Assembly (NCBI GenBank): GCA_934271235.1
Contig: CAKQQT010000001.1
Coordinates: 129,301 to 193,300 of the forward strand
From: an uncultured Clostridia bacterium
GTDB lineage: Bacteria; Bacillota; Clostridia; Peptostreptococcales; Anaerovoracaceae
Direction: 5' to 3'
DNA: 64,000 nucleotides
Positions 33,725 to 42,817 of this stretch are shown here, piece by piece. The notes under the pieces were generated by a model, which was not told the origin of the DNA, did not search any database, and worked only from the letters and a program-made list of their open reading frames with translations. The number at the start of each line of letters is the position of its first letter. The first letter of the stretch is position 1. The translations under genes were made by a program, and so were the position numbers.

Positions 33725-34891
33725 ATGAAGAATAATTTGCAATCATTAAACCTTGAAAATTTGAAAAATATTGTGGTCGGTTCAACCTTTTTTGGCGGCG
33801 GCGGCGGTGGATCGCGCGAAGAAGGCGACGCGCTTGTGGAGCTGATGAAAGAAGAAGGCGGCTCCGGGCTTGAAATTCCGCTCGTGCAGGTTTCGCAAAT
33901 GGAAACAAAAAAAGACGGACGCGAAGTTGTTTCTACGATGGTGGCAGCGCTCGGCTCCCCGACTGCCACAAAGGGAAAAACCTTTGTGGATGAAGCGCAA
34001 AACGCAGTGGAAGGTATGATCAGAGAAGCAAAAAACAGCAAAAAGGAACTGGTCTATATCTATTCCGGCGAACAAGGCGGCGGCAACACGATGCTTCCGA
34101 TTTATGTTGCCTATAAAAAAGGCATGCCGCTCCTTGACGTTGACGGCAACGGCAGAGCCGTACCTGCGATGGACACCGGTCTGCAGCCGATTCACGGCGT
34201 ACCGACAAGTCCCGTCGTACTTGCAAGCGAAGCCGGAGACACAATCGTCGGAACGACGAAGGATCCTTTGGACTGCAAAGCTTGTGAGCAGATCGCCAGA
34301 TATTTATGCCAGGCCTATGACCAGGGGATCGGGTTCGCGGCGTGGATGATGAACAAAGAGCAGCATGAGGCAGCCAGCGCAGTAGGGCAGCTTTCAGAAT
34401 CCGATGCGGTCGGCGAAATTTTCCGCAATCAAAAGAGTGAAGAAGTGCTGGATGCGCTTGCGAACTATTTTGAGCGTGAAAACAGAGCGTTTTGTGTTCT
34501 TTGTAAAAAAGGCGTCATCGAAAAAATCGAAATGGATGCCTCCGGCGGGTTTGACAGGGGGTTCACATGGATTACAGGTGATGACGGAACAACATGGAAA
34601 GTATTATTCCAAAATGAGAATCTGGTTGCTTATCAGGGAGAAGATCTTGCTGCCGCGACGGTTCCCGGAATAATTACTTTGATTGACCTTGCCGACAAAG
34701 AAACACAAAAAGCAATGCCGGTGTCAAATACAGAGACCTATCCGGGACAATGCGTGGCGCTCGTTTATGTGGAACCGCCGGCAGGCTGGAGCAGCATACC
34801 GCAGGGTTACACTTGCTGGAACGAGATTTTGATCAGCGCCGGATACTGCGAGGTCGGTAAACAGGTGATTCCGAAGGGAGCTGATGCGTAA
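33725..34891 (+). CDS. DUF917 / S-methyl-thiohydantoin desulfurase-like protein
   Basis: 388 residues. The glycine-rich GSTFFGGGGGGSREEGDALVE near residue 19 and AALGSPTATKG, YSGEQGGGNTMLPIYVA and DGNGRAVPAM are hallmarks of DUF917, now linked in Pfam naming to S-methyl-thiohydantoin desulfurase. The C-terminal half (from about 270) is the matching beta domain. It lies between the NCS1 permease and the dipeptidase in one operon (31 bases after one, sharing a base with the next). Ring desulfuration or hydrolysis of a hydantoin-like compound is the likely job. Subunits of this kind also resemble hydantoinase/oxoprolinase partners. Confidence 0.82.
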   Translation: MKNNLQSLNLENLKNIVVGSTFFGGGGGGSREEGDALVELMKEEGGSGLEIPLVQVSQMETKKDGREVVSTMVAALGSPTATKGKTFVDEAQNAVEGMIREAKNSKKELVYIYSGEQGGGNTMLPIYVAYKKGMPLLDVDGNGRAVPAMDTGLQPIHGVPTSPVVLASEAGDTIVGTTKDPLDCKACEQIARYLCQAYDQGIGFAAWMMNKEQHEAASAVGQLSESDAVGEIFRNQKSEEVLDALANYFERENRAFCVLCKKGVIEKIEMDASGGFDRGFTWITGDDGTTWKVLFQNENLVAYQGEDLAAATVPGIITLIDLADKETQKAMPVSNTETYPGQCVALVYVEPPAGWSSIPQGYTCWNEILISAGYCEVGKQVIPKGADA

Positions 34892-36348
34892 TGGGAACAC
34901 TTTCTTCTTTAAATCCGGAAAAGGTCTTTGCGTTTTTCGAGAAAATCTGCAGCATCCCACACGGTTCAGGAAACTGCGCAGCGCTTTCCGCTTTTATTGC
35001 TGATTTTGCAAAGCAGAGGAGGCTGGATTTCGCTGTGGACGCCGAACAGAATATTCTGATTCGAAAGCCGGCTTCTCCGGGCTACGAAAACTATGAAACG
35101 CTCATTTTGCAGGGACATTTGGATATGGTCTGCGAAAAGGAGCCGGAACTGGAGTTTGATTTCGCGAAAGATGCCATTCAGCCTTATATTGATGGAGACG
35201 ATATCAAGGCGCGAGGAACATCGCTCGGCGGCGACAATGGCATTGCCATCGCCATGATGCTTGCGATCCTCGATGATGACACGCTGCATCATCCGCAGCT
35301 TGAAATGCTGATGACCGTAGATGAGGAAACGAGCATGGCCGGTGCTTTCGGCTTTGACTGCGCCCGGCTGCGCGGACACCGCCTGATCAATCTGGATTCG
35401 GAATACGAGGGTGTTCTGATGTGCAGCTGCGCCGGCGGGGTGGATGTTGTGTGCAATCTCCCGGTTCTGCGGGAAGAGAAAGAAGGCTGCCGGCTTACCT
35501 TGACAGTCGCGCATCTGCGCGGCGGACATTCCGGTGTTGAAATTGATAAAGGCAGAGCCAATGCAAACATCCTTATGGGCAGACTTCTCTTCAGGCTTCA
35601 AAACGAACTGCCGCTGGGAATCGCCGAATACTACGGCGGCAGTCGTGTGAATGCGATTGCTTCTCATGCAGAAGCGGAGCTTTTGATTGAAAAAAGCAGA
35701 CTTACGGAATACGAGGAGCATATAAAGCAAATGGAAGCCATCTTTCGCAAGGAATATCACGCTTCAGATCCGGATATTTCCGTAAACCTGAAATTATCTG
35801 AAAGCGGATGCTTATCCGTTTTGGACGAAGCTTCTGCGGCACGCATGATATCGTTGCTTCTGATCTTGCCGGACGGAATGCAGGAAATGAGCGCGGAAAT
35901 GCCCGGATTGGTGCAGACCTCCTGCAATTTAGGCGCTGCATCCCTTCAGGAATCGGCATTTACCTTTACAAGCAGTATTCGCAGCTGTATGGAAACCAAA
36001 AAAATGATGCTGGCAGAAAAAATCATGCGGATCGTAGTGCTGACAGGCGGCAGCGCCGCTTTGGATGGAGATTATCCGGGTTGGAGCTACCAGCCCGATT
36101 CACTGCTAAAAGAAACCTTGATCAATGCTTATCAAAAGGTTTGCGGAATCAAAGCTTCGGCGGAAGCCGTTCATGCCGGGATGGAGTGCGGCATTTTTGC
36201 AGCCGGCATTCCAAATCTGGACTGTGTATCCATCGGTCCGACGATGGGGGATGTTCATACTCCGCAGGAGCATTTGAGCATTTCTTCTGTACAAAGAACA
36301 TGGAAAGTGCTTCTTACAGCACTCGAAGACGCAAGATATTTGCAATAA
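34891..36348 (+). CDS. pepD: Aminoacyl-histidine dipeptidase (PepD, M20 family)
   Basis: 485 residues, normal for PepD. Zinc-site motifs are complete: LQGHLDMVCEK (His and Asp), GGDNGIAIAMML, MTVDEETSMAGA (catalytic Glu) and LINLDSEYEG, with His in the C-terminal GPTMGDVHTPQEHLS. The insertion domain is at about 190-380. It cleaves Xaa-His dipeptides such as carnosine. TAATG overlap with the DUF917 gene makes it part of the PucR island, so its real substrate could be a histidine- or imidazole-derived peptide. Confidence 0.92.
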   Translation: MGTLSSLNPEKVFAFFEKICSIPHGSGNCAALSAFIADFAKQRRLDFAVDAEQNILIRKPASPGYENYETLILQGHLDMVCEKEPELEFDFAKDAIQPYIDGDDIKARGTSLGGDNGIAIAMMLAILDDDTLHHPQLEMLMTVDEETSMAGAFGFDCARLRGHRLINLDSEYEGVLMCSCAGGVDVVCNLPVLREEKEGCRLTLTVAHLRGGHSGVEIDKGRANANILMGRLLFRLQNELPLGIAEYYGGSRVNAIASHAEAELLIEKSRLTEYEEHIKQMEAIFRKEYHASDPDISVNLKLSESGCLSVLDEASAARMISLLLILPDGMQEMSAEMPGLVQTSCNLGAASLQESAFTFTSSIRSCMETKKMMLAEKIMRIVVLTGGSAALDGDYPGWSYQPDSLLKETLINAYQKVCGIKASAEAVHAGMECGIFAAGIPNLDCVSIGPTMGDVHTPQEHLSISSVQRTWKVLLTALEDARYLQ

Positions 36349-36353
36349 TCCAA

Positions 36354-36384
36354 TGGGCAGGGTCCGAAAAAACGGCCCTGCCCA
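36354..36384 (+). terminator. Strong hairpin after pepD
   Basis: TGGGCAGGG (36354-36362) pairs with CCCTGCCCA (36376-36384), and inside it CCG pairs with CGG around AAAAAA, with one bulged T. The stem is very stable but no T-run follows. It may be a terminator or protect the mRNA end. Confidence 0.6.
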
Positions 36385-36510
36385 GTCACAACTATTTACT
36401 GAACTTCTATCAGTTTTTTAGGTCTACACAAAATTTGAAATGATCTTTTGAAATGATCGCATCAGGTTTCATGCTTACCCAAAACGTGCAGCAGTCACAT
36501 AGCGTGCAGA

Positions 36511-38415
36511 TTAGATTGCGCGGCGCTGCTTAGAATCAGAATCTTGAGATGCGCTTGAAATCCTCTCGGATTCTTGACGAGAAAGCCAGGCAGTGTTTTT
36601 TTCGATTATATCTCCGGATACCGCGTCAATCTTGTAGGAATATGCGCATTTGTCGGTATGGAACTCCAGAATGTAGCATGGCTTGCCCTGATTGCGGCTG
36701 AGCTCCTCCCTGGTGAAAACAATCTTCTGATCCGCATCATGCAGACCGGCATCAGTGAGCGCGATCTTCTTTGCCTCATCCAAAGAGATGAATTCCGGTG
36801 TGCTGATATCTTCCTGTTGTTTTTCTAATATACCACCCAGCACCGCGTTAATGCGGTAAGTCCACCGCGTCCGCGCGTCGGCAAAGACGAGGCGGTAGTA
36901 AGGCGTTTTGATGCCGCCGTCTACCAAAGTTGCTTCGAGGAAGGTGACTTTGTCTTTGCAGCCAGCATCATCAATCGCGATCTTCTTCGCGGTGGTAAGC
37001 AGGATATATTCTCTCGCGTAGATAATCTCGCCGCTCTTTGCGTCAATTTGGTAGAAGTAGCTGTTCGTTCCGGTATAAAATTCGAGGAAATAGCATGGTT
37101 TGCCTTGATTGCGGCTAAGTTCCTCTCTGGTAAATACAATCTTCTGCGCAGTTTCATTCAGTTTGGCATCAGTGAGCGCGATCTTCCTAGCATCCTCTAA
37201 AGAGATGAACTTCGCGGGATCAGGTGCCGAGGCAGCGATCTCTTTTTGCTTTTTTTCAATCACAATGCCCAGCACCGCGTTAATGCGGTAAGTCCACTGG
37301 ATCTGCGTGTCAGCAAAGACAAGGCGGTAGTAAGGGCTTTTGATGCCGCCGTCTACCAACGTTTCCTCAGTGAAGGTGACCCTGTTCTTACAACCTGCAT
37401 CGTCAATCGCGATCTTCTTCGCGGTGGTAAGCAGGATATATTCTCTCGCGTAGATAATCTCGCCGCTCTTTGCGTCAATTTGATAGAAGTAGCTGTTTGT
37501 TCCGGTATAGAATTCGAGGAAATAGCATGGCTTGCCCTGATTGCGGCTAAGCTCCTCTCTGGTAAAGACAATCTTCTGCGCAGCTTCGTTCAGTTTGGCA
37601 TCTTTGAGCGCGATCTTTTTTGCTTCCTCTAAAGAGATGAACTTCGCAGGGTCAGTTTGCAAGGTGCTGCCTTCTGCCTCATTCGCTTCCAATGTGTCGC
37701 CTTCTGATGTGTATGAAGCAACGCTCTCAGCCTGCTGAAGCTTCAGCAGTTCATCCAGCGGCATGCGGGCAACATCCTCTGTCGGCAGACCGGTTTGGTC
37801 TGCCGCGTTAAGAATCCAGTCAGCCTTTCCGGAGGAAACATGGAATTTCTCCGCAAGGTTTGCGATTTCGGCGCTTTTCGCTGCATCAGATTGATCCTCC
37901 GAAGGAGCGTGAAAAATCAGCGTGCCGACAGCTTCGATCGGCTCCAGCGCTTCCTGAATTTCCGCGGAGAGAACAGCTTTTCGTTCTGTGTCCGCATTCA
38001 GCTGCGAATCAAAGGAAATCAAAACGGTCGCCTCGCCGTCCGCAAGATAACCGCAGACTTCGTAGGCAGTCATCGTGCGTGTCAGAGCTGTCTGAACGCT
38101 CTGTTTTTTTAAAACAACATCGCGAAGGGCGTTTTCCGCGTCGTCGTTCAAAAAGCGGACATCTTTGACGAGCCCGTTTTTGGCGATCGTGTAGGCAACG
38201 CTTGGATTTACATCCATCGTAAAGGTTCCCGCTTCTGCCTGGCTGCGGATCATGTTTGTCATGATGCCGGTGCAGAAAACCAAGGTCAGGCAAGCGGCGA
38301 TGAGACCCAATTTCCTCCGGCTGTGTTTTTTTTCGCCGCGCGTTTCGCGTTCCGCGTCAGCGATCAGTTTGTCGTCGATGTTTCCGATTGCACGGAGAAG
38401 AACTTCGTTTTTCAT
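36511..38415 (-). CDS. Membrane anti-sigma factor with RsgI-like domain and tandem PepSY repeats
   Basis: 634 residues. A cytoplasmic N-terminal part (1-35), one membrane segment (about 36-56), then an RsgI-like region starting TFTMDVNPSVAYTI (64-77). Outside the membrane follow about five PepSY-type domains as two almost identical 141-144-residue units (255-398 and 399-539) and a half unit (540-611). It starts in an ATGA overlap with the sigma factor gene, so it is the cognate anti-sigma factor. PepSY domains often inhibit peptidases or sense outside signals. What it senses is unknown. Confidence 0.87.
   Translation of the reverse strand: MKNEVLLRAIGNIDDKLIADAERETRGEKKHSRRKLGLIAACLTLVFCTGIMTNMIRSQAEAGTFTMDVNPSVAYTIAKNGLVKDVRFLNDDAENALRDVVLKKQSVQTALTRTMTAYEVCGYLADGEATVLISFDSQLNADTERKAVLSAEIQEALEPIEAVGTLIFHAPSEDQSDAAKSAEIANLAEKFHVSSGKADWILNAADQTGLPTEDVARMPLDELLKLQQAESVASYTSEGDTLEANEAEGSTLQTDPAKFISLEEAKKIALKDAKLNEAAQKIVFTREELSRNQGKPCYFLEFYTGTNSYFYQIDAKSGEIIYAREYILLTTAKKIAIDDAGCKNRVTFTEETLVDGGIKSPYYRLVFADTQIQWTYRINAVLGIVIEKKQKEIAASAPDPAKFISLEDARKIALTDAKLNETAQKIVFTREELSRNQGKPCYFLEFYTGTNSYFYQIDAKSGEIIYAREYILLTTAKKIAIDDAGCKDKVTFLEATLVDGGIKTPYYRLVFADARTRWTYRINAVLGGILEKQQEDISTPEFISLDEAKKIALTDAGLHDADQKIVFTREELSRNQGKPCYILEFHTDKCAYSYKIDAVSGDIIEKNTAWLSRQESERISSASQDSDSKQRRAI
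36799..37653 (-). repeat. Tandem duplication of about 425 bases inside the anti-sigma gene
   Basis: Unit 1 spans 37222-37653 and unit 2 36799-37221; a half unit continues to 36583. Long stretches, such as the part coding for residues 281-342 and 425-486, are almost identical in DNA as well as protein, which points to a recent duplication or gene conversion. Confidence 0.85.
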
Positions 38416-38972
38416 AGCGTGATACCCTCCTTTTCTAAAAAAATTCTTAATTCATTTCGCATACGGAATAGCAAAGACGCCACCTTGCTCTCGCTCATTC
38501 CATATGCGTCCGCGATATCCCGTATCGCGTGCAGATGCCAGTATCGGCGAACAAAGATATTACGGTTTCGCCGGGGCTTTGCGTACAGGAAACGGTCAAT
38601 GGCGGCAGCCAGTTCGGTTTCCTCGATCGCTCGCTCCACATCCCCCTCCGCGGGGACGCAGGCTTCTAACTCGGACAGCGCAAGCGCGACCTGTCCATGA
38701 CCGCGTTTTTGGGCGGTGCAGTGCTTATAACGGTTAAGCGCGAGGTTGCGCGTGATTTTTCCCAGATAGATCGATAAACGGTTTGGACGCTGCGGCGGAA
38801 TTGTGTTCCATGCGCTGAGGTAGGTATCATTGGCGCATTCTTCCGCGTCGTCGCTGCTATGCAGGATGTTGTACGCGATCGCGTGGCAGTAGTTCCCGTA
38901 TTTTTCGGCGGTGGCGGCGATCGCGCTTTCGCTGCGCGACCAGTATAAACCTATAATCTCGTGGTCATTCAT
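38412..38972 (-). CDS. ECF-type sigma factor
   Basis: 186 residues from ATG 38972, with an AAGGGAGGT site; an upstream in-frame start lacks one. Region 2 is seen in AYNILHSSDDAEECANDTYL (about 32-51) with WNTIP and the DNA-melting segment; region 4 in AIRDIADAYGMSESKVASLL (about 148-167). The overlap with the anti-sigma gene fits the standard sigma/anti-sigma pair released by an envelope or extracellular signal. Target promoters are not evident in the window. Confidence 0.92.
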   Translation of the reverse strand: MNDHEIIGLYWSRSESAIAATAEKYGNYCHAIAYNILHSSDDAEECANDTYLSAWNTIPPQRPNRLSIYLGKITRNLALNRYKHCTAQKRGHGQVALALSELEACVPAEGDVERAIEETELAAAIDRFLYAKPRRNRNIFVRRYWHLHAIRDIADAYGMSESKVASLLFRMRNELRIFLEKEGITL

Positions 38973-39293
38973 GGCAACCTCCCTTCCGTCTGTAAAAAGG
39001 CCTTTCACTTATATAGACAACAAAAATCGTTTTTTATTGCGCAAGAAGGAAAACTTTTTTGCGTAATTTTTTTTTGAATTAATTATATCATATGGGAGCA
39101 GTGCGTGCTACCGCTATAAAAAAGGATGCAAGACGGCAGATTCGGTTCAGAGAAGCTGCCCTGCTTGATTCCGTCTGCTCGTCTTCACCACAAACGACAT
39201 CTAGCCCACAAATCGTCATTTCGTCCCTGTTTTGTTCTTTTCATGTAAAAAAAGGGTAAAATAAGGGAAACACGAAGAAAAGGAGGAACGCTT
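38973..39293. other. Divergent non-coding region between the sigma factor gene and the acyl-CoA dehydrogenase fusion gene
   Basis: 321 bases with no gene. On the minus strand TATAAT (complement of 39082-39087) could be the -10 box of the sigma operon, with a poor -35. An imperfect inverted repeat, ATTGCGCAA with TTGCGTAAT, lies near 39038-39069. On the plus strand TTGTTC (39232) and TAAAAT (39257) are 19 bases apart and may serve the fusion gene, which has AAGGAGGAACG before its ATG. Confidence 0.4.
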
Positions 39294-41207
39294 ATGCTAT
39301 TTCAGACAACCAGAGGACAGGAAGCACTGCGGGCGCAGATCCGCCAATTCGCGGAGGAAGAAATCAGACCGCAGGCTTTCTTGATGGATCAGAACAATGA
39401 ATTCCCGGAGGAGGCGATCCGTAAACTGGGTGAGCGCGGGTGGATGGGACTTCCGTATCCGGCCGAGTATGGCGGCGCCGGGCTTGACGTCATGAGTTAC
39501 GCGATTGCGGTAGAGGAACTTGCCCGTGTTGACGGCGGCGCGGGTGTCATCCTGTCGGCGCATGTTTCACTTGGCTCCTGGCCGATCTTTGCGTTCGGAA
39601 CAGAAGAACAGAAACGTAAATATCTCGTGCCGCTGGCAAAAGGAGAAAAAATCGGCGCATTCGGACTGACCGAGCCGAATGCCGGATCAGATGCCGGCGG
39701 GACGGAAACGACAGCGATCGACAAAGGAGACCACTGGCTGCTCAACGGCGGTAAAATATTTATCACCAACGCGCCGAAAGCGGATACTTATGTCGTTTTC
39801 GCGGTGACAACGCCGGATATCGGAACCAGAGGAATTTCAGCGTTCATTGTTGAAAGAGGATGGAAAGGATTCACTTTTGGTGATCATTACGATAAAATGG
39901 GCATTCGCTCTTCCGCTACTGCGGAGTTGATTTTTAATAATGTCCGTGTCCCGAAGGAAAATATGCTCGGCAAAGAAGGGGAAGGCTTCAAAATCGCTAT
40001 GGCGACACTGGACGGCGGCCGTATCGGCATCGCAGCACAAGCTCTCGGCATCGCGCAGGGCGCATTTGAACACGCCCTTGCCTACGCGAAAGAGCGCGTA
40101 CAGTTCGGCAAACCGATCGGCGCGCAGCAGATCATTTCCTTTAAACTGGCAGATATGGCGACAAAACTGCGCTGCGCGCGTTATTTGATTTATTCGGCGG
40201 CAGAACTGAAGGAACAGCATCAACCTTACGGGATGGAATCCGCGATGGCCAAAATGTACGCGTCGGATATCGCGCTGGAGGTGACTAACGATGCCCTGCA
40301 GATTTTTGGCGGATCGGGATTCCTCAAGGGAATGGAGGTCGAACGGGCGTACCGCGACGCAAAAATCACGACGATCTATGAGGGAACCAACGAGATTCAG
40401 CGCGTGGTCATCGCATCACATCTCCTTGGAAAAATCACGCGCGAGCGCAGTGGAGAGAGCCGTTCGGCAGCAAAAAAACCGGCACCGATCACAGGCATCC
40501 GCAAGAAGATGATTTTTGCAGATGGCGACGCGAAGGAACAGGTGGAAGCATTGGTCGCGGCACTCAAAAAAGACGGCTATGACTTTAGCGTAGGGATTCC
40601 GGCGGACACGCCGATCTCGCAGGCTGAGCGGGTAGTCTCCGCAGGGAAAGGCATCGGCGAAAAGAAAAATATGAAGCTGATCGAAGCGCTTGCCGAAGCT
40701 GCCGGCGCGGCTATCGGATCTTCCAGACCGGTCGCGGAAACCCTCAAATATCTTCCTCTGAACCGGTATGTGGGCATGTCCGGCCAGAAATTCAGAGGTA
40801 ATTTATATATTGCCTGCGGAATTTCCGGGGCAGCGCAGCACCTCAAGGGCATTAAAGACGCGTCCACGATCGTCGCAATCAATCAGAACGGCAACGCGCC
40901 GATTTTTAAAAATTGCGATTACGGTATTGTCGGCAATCTCATGGAGGTTCTTCCGCTGCTCACGGAGGCCTTGGGAACAGAACCAAAAGAACCGGCACCT
41001 CCGATGGTCAAGATGAAGCGTCCGCAGCCACCGAAGCCGGAACCGATCGGTGCGGCTTACATCTGCAGCGGCTGCGGTTATGAATATGATCCGGCGCAGG
41101 GTGACGAAGCAGCCGAGATCCCACCGGAAACCCTCTTTGAACAGCTGCCGGCGGATTGGGTGTGTCCGGAATGCGGCGAGGACAAAGAGCAGTTCATCAA
41201 AGCATAA
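39294..41207 (+). CDS. Three-domain fusion: acyl-CoA dehydrogenase, EtfA FAD domain, rubredoxin
   Basis: 637 residues. Residues 1 to about 380 are an acyl-CoA dehydrogenase with [15 protein letters not shown], the C-terminal [12 protein letters not shown] (catalytic Glu expected) and FAD-binding [11 protein letters not shown]. Residues about 395-563 match the C-terminal FAD domain of EtfA ([49 protein letters not shown]); the EtfA N-terminal half and EtfB are absent. A proline-rich linker leads to a rubredoxin (589-637) with two CxxC pairs (CSGC, CPEC). Electrons could run from substrate through two flavins to rubredoxin within one chain. The next gene encodes a flavodiiron protein. Confidence 0.93.
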   Translation: MLFQTTRGQEALRAQIRQFAEEEIRPQAFLMDQNNEFPEEAIRKLGERGWMGLPYPAEYGGAGLDVMSYAIAVEELARVDGGAGVILSAHVSLGSWPIFAFGTEEQKRKYLVPLAKGEKIGAFGLTEPNAGSDAGGTETTAIDKGDHWLLNGGKIFITNAPKADTYVVFAVTTPDIGTRGISAFIVERGWKGFTFGDHYDKMGIRSSATAELIFNNVRVPKENMLGKEGEGFKIAMATLDGGRIGIAAQALGIAQGAFEHALAYAKERVQFGKPIGAQQIISFKLADMATKLRCARYLIYSAAELKEQHQPYGMESAMAKMYASDIALEVTNDALQIFGGSGFLKGMEVERAYRDAKITTIYEGTNEIQRVVIASHLLGKITRERSGESRSAAKKPAPITGIRKKMIFADGDAKEQVEALVAALKKDGYDFSVGIPADTPISQAERVVSAGKGIGEKKNMKLIEALAEAAGAAIGSSRPVAETLKYLPLNRYVGMSGQKFRGNLYIACGISGAAQHLKGIKDASTIVAINQNGNAPIFKNCDYGIVGNLMEVLPLLTEALGTEPKEPAPPMVKMKRPQPPKPEPIGAAYICSGCGYEYDPAQGDEAAEIPPETLFEQLPADWVCPECGEDKEQFIKA

Positions 41208-41237
41208 AAAACGGAATCGAGAAAGGAGAAAAGAATC

Positions 41238-42503
41238 ATGTATTGTGTACGAAAAGTAACGGAGGACTTATATTGGGTCGGCGCGAACGACCACCGCTTG
41301 ACTTTGTTTGAAAACTGCTTCCCGATTCCGAGAGGAGTCAGCTACAACGCGTATTGTCTGCTCGACGAAAAGACCGTCCTTTTTGATACGGTTGACTGGT
41401 CCGCGTGCAGACAGTTTCTGGAAAACTTAGAATATGTGCTGCATGGACGTCCGCTGGATTATCTGGTCGTCAACCATCTGGAGCCGGATCACGCGGCTTG
41501 TATCGAGGAAGTGCTTTTGCGCTATCCGGAGGTCACGATCGTCAGCAATGAAAAAGCTTTTCTGATGATGCGCCAGTTCGGCTTCGCTGTCGACGCGCAT
41601 ACCTGCGTGGAAGTCAAGGAAGGCGATACGCTTTGCTTCGGCAGACATACCATCACCTTTGTTTTCGCGCCAATGATCCACTGGCCGGAGGCGATGGTCA
41701 GTTTCGATCTCACGGATGGCGTCCTGTTTTCGGCTGACGCGTTCGGAACCTTCGGAGCGTTGGACGGCAAACTGTTCGCGGATGAGGTGGATTTTGACCG
41801 CGACTGGCTTGATGACGCGAGACGTTATCTGACCAATATCGTAGGGAAATACGGTCCGCACATTCAAGTTCTGCTCGGCAAGGCAGCAGGCATCTTGGAT
41901 CAGATTCGCTATATCTGTCCGCTCCACGGTCCGGTTTGGCGTGATGATCTGGCGTATTTTATTCAAAAATATGATCTGTGGAGCCGCTATGAGCCTGAAA
42001 CGGAGGGCGTGCTGATCATCTACGCGTCGATGTACGGGAATACGGAGGCCGCGGCACAGGCTTTGGCGGCGAAGCTTTGCGATAAAGGCATGAACCGTGT
42101 GGCAGTTTATGATGTTTCCTCAACCCACAAATCCCAACTGATTTCGGAGACCTTCAAATACAGTCATGTGGTGCTGGCATCCGTCACCTATAATCTGGGA
42201 ATCTATCCGGCGATTCACGACTATCTGATGGATCTGAAAGCGTTAAATGTGCAGAATCGTACTTTCGCGCTGATCGAGAATGGTTCCTGGGCGGTAAAAT
42301 CCGGCGATCTGATGCAGGAATTCCTGGACGGACAGCTCAAACGCATGACTGTCCTTACTGAACGCCTGTCGATGGCTTCCGCGCTGTCTGCGGATAAGGC
42401 CGGTGAGGTCGAAGCGCTGGCTGACGCGATTTTGGAATCCATGCAGCACTGGGTGTTAGGATCGTTGTCAGTGAAGGACAATTGCTTTTGTGGCAGTGCA
42501 TAG
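41238..42503 (+). CDS. A-type flavoprotein / flavodiiron protein (O2 or NO reductase)
   Basis: 421 residues. The beta-lactamase-like domain carries the diiron ligands HLEPDHAACIEE (His80, Glu82, Asp84, His85), His in PMIHWPE, Asp in FSADAFG and His in PLHGPVWR. The flavodoxin domain follows (IIYASMYGNTEAAAQALA, about 255-400). These enzymes reduce O2 to water or NO to N2O, taking electrons from rubredoxin. It starts 30 bases after the fusion gene whose C terminus is a rubredoxin, so an operon and direct electron transfer are likely. GAAAGGAGAA precedes the ATG. Confidence 0.93.
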   Translation: MYCVRKVTEDLYWVGANDHRLTLFENCFPIPRGVSYNAYCLLDEKTVLFDTVDWSACRQFLENLEYVLHGRPLDYLVVNHLEPDHAACIEEVLLRYPEVTIVSNEKAFLMMRQFGFAVDAHTCVEVKEGDTLCFGRHTITFVFAPMIHWPEAMVSFDLTDGVLFSADAFGTFGALDGKLFADEVDFDRDWLDDARRYLTNIVGKYGPHIQVLLGKAAGILDQIRYICPLHGPVWRDDLAYFIQKYDLWSRYEPETEGVLIIYASMYGNTEAAAQALAAKLCDKGMNRVAVYDVSSTHKSQLISETFKYSHVVLASVTYNLGIYPAIHDYLMDLKALNVQNRTFALIENGSWAVKSGDLMQEFLDGQLKRMTVLTERLSMASALSADKAGEVEALADAILESMQHWVLGSLSVKDNCFCGSA

Positions 42504-42817
42504 CTATCACAGGAAGAATGCTCTCACTCGATTTTGATACAGAAGGGTAAAAAAGATATCTGAAAGTTTAAAAAAAGACCCTTTATCATGAAAAAAACTA
42601 AACCAAAGGTCAATTTTTTTTTGCATGTGTGAATGATATACTGAAAAAAATGTAGAGTTAAGAAACTGAAGACAAGAGAGACTTAGCAAGGTTGAATATC
42701 ATTTTGCGATGCTGCAGGACGTTGATGTTGATGTCAAGATAAGAAAGGAGGAGAAAAAAGGACTGCAGGTCGATTAAAGAGGTAAAAGTAATTATAAAAT
42801 TATTAGGGAGGTAAAAA
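42504..42817 (+). promoter_or_regulatory. Upstream region of the NhaC operon with a conserved regulatory block (copy A)
   Basis: Within this 314-base gap, AAGGGTAA (42543-42550), ACTAAAC (42597-42603) with GGTCAAT after it, and TATACTGAAA (42637-42646) recur upstream of the 47995 operon with spacings of 54 against 55 and 40 against 40. TATACT is a good -10 box without a clear -35, so an activator at ACTAAAC is plausible. The remaining 150 bases to the start codon form a long leader with no open frame. Confidence 0.6.

Noticed and set aside
36583..37653. Repeats considered as a CRISPR or satellite array
   Set aside because: The units are about 425 bases, contiguous, in frame and code for PepSY domains. 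There are no short repeats with spacers and no cas gene.
42647..42817. Riboswitch in the long leader before the NhaC gene
   Set aside because: No known riboswitch core or strong terminator/anti-terminator pair could be found by eye.
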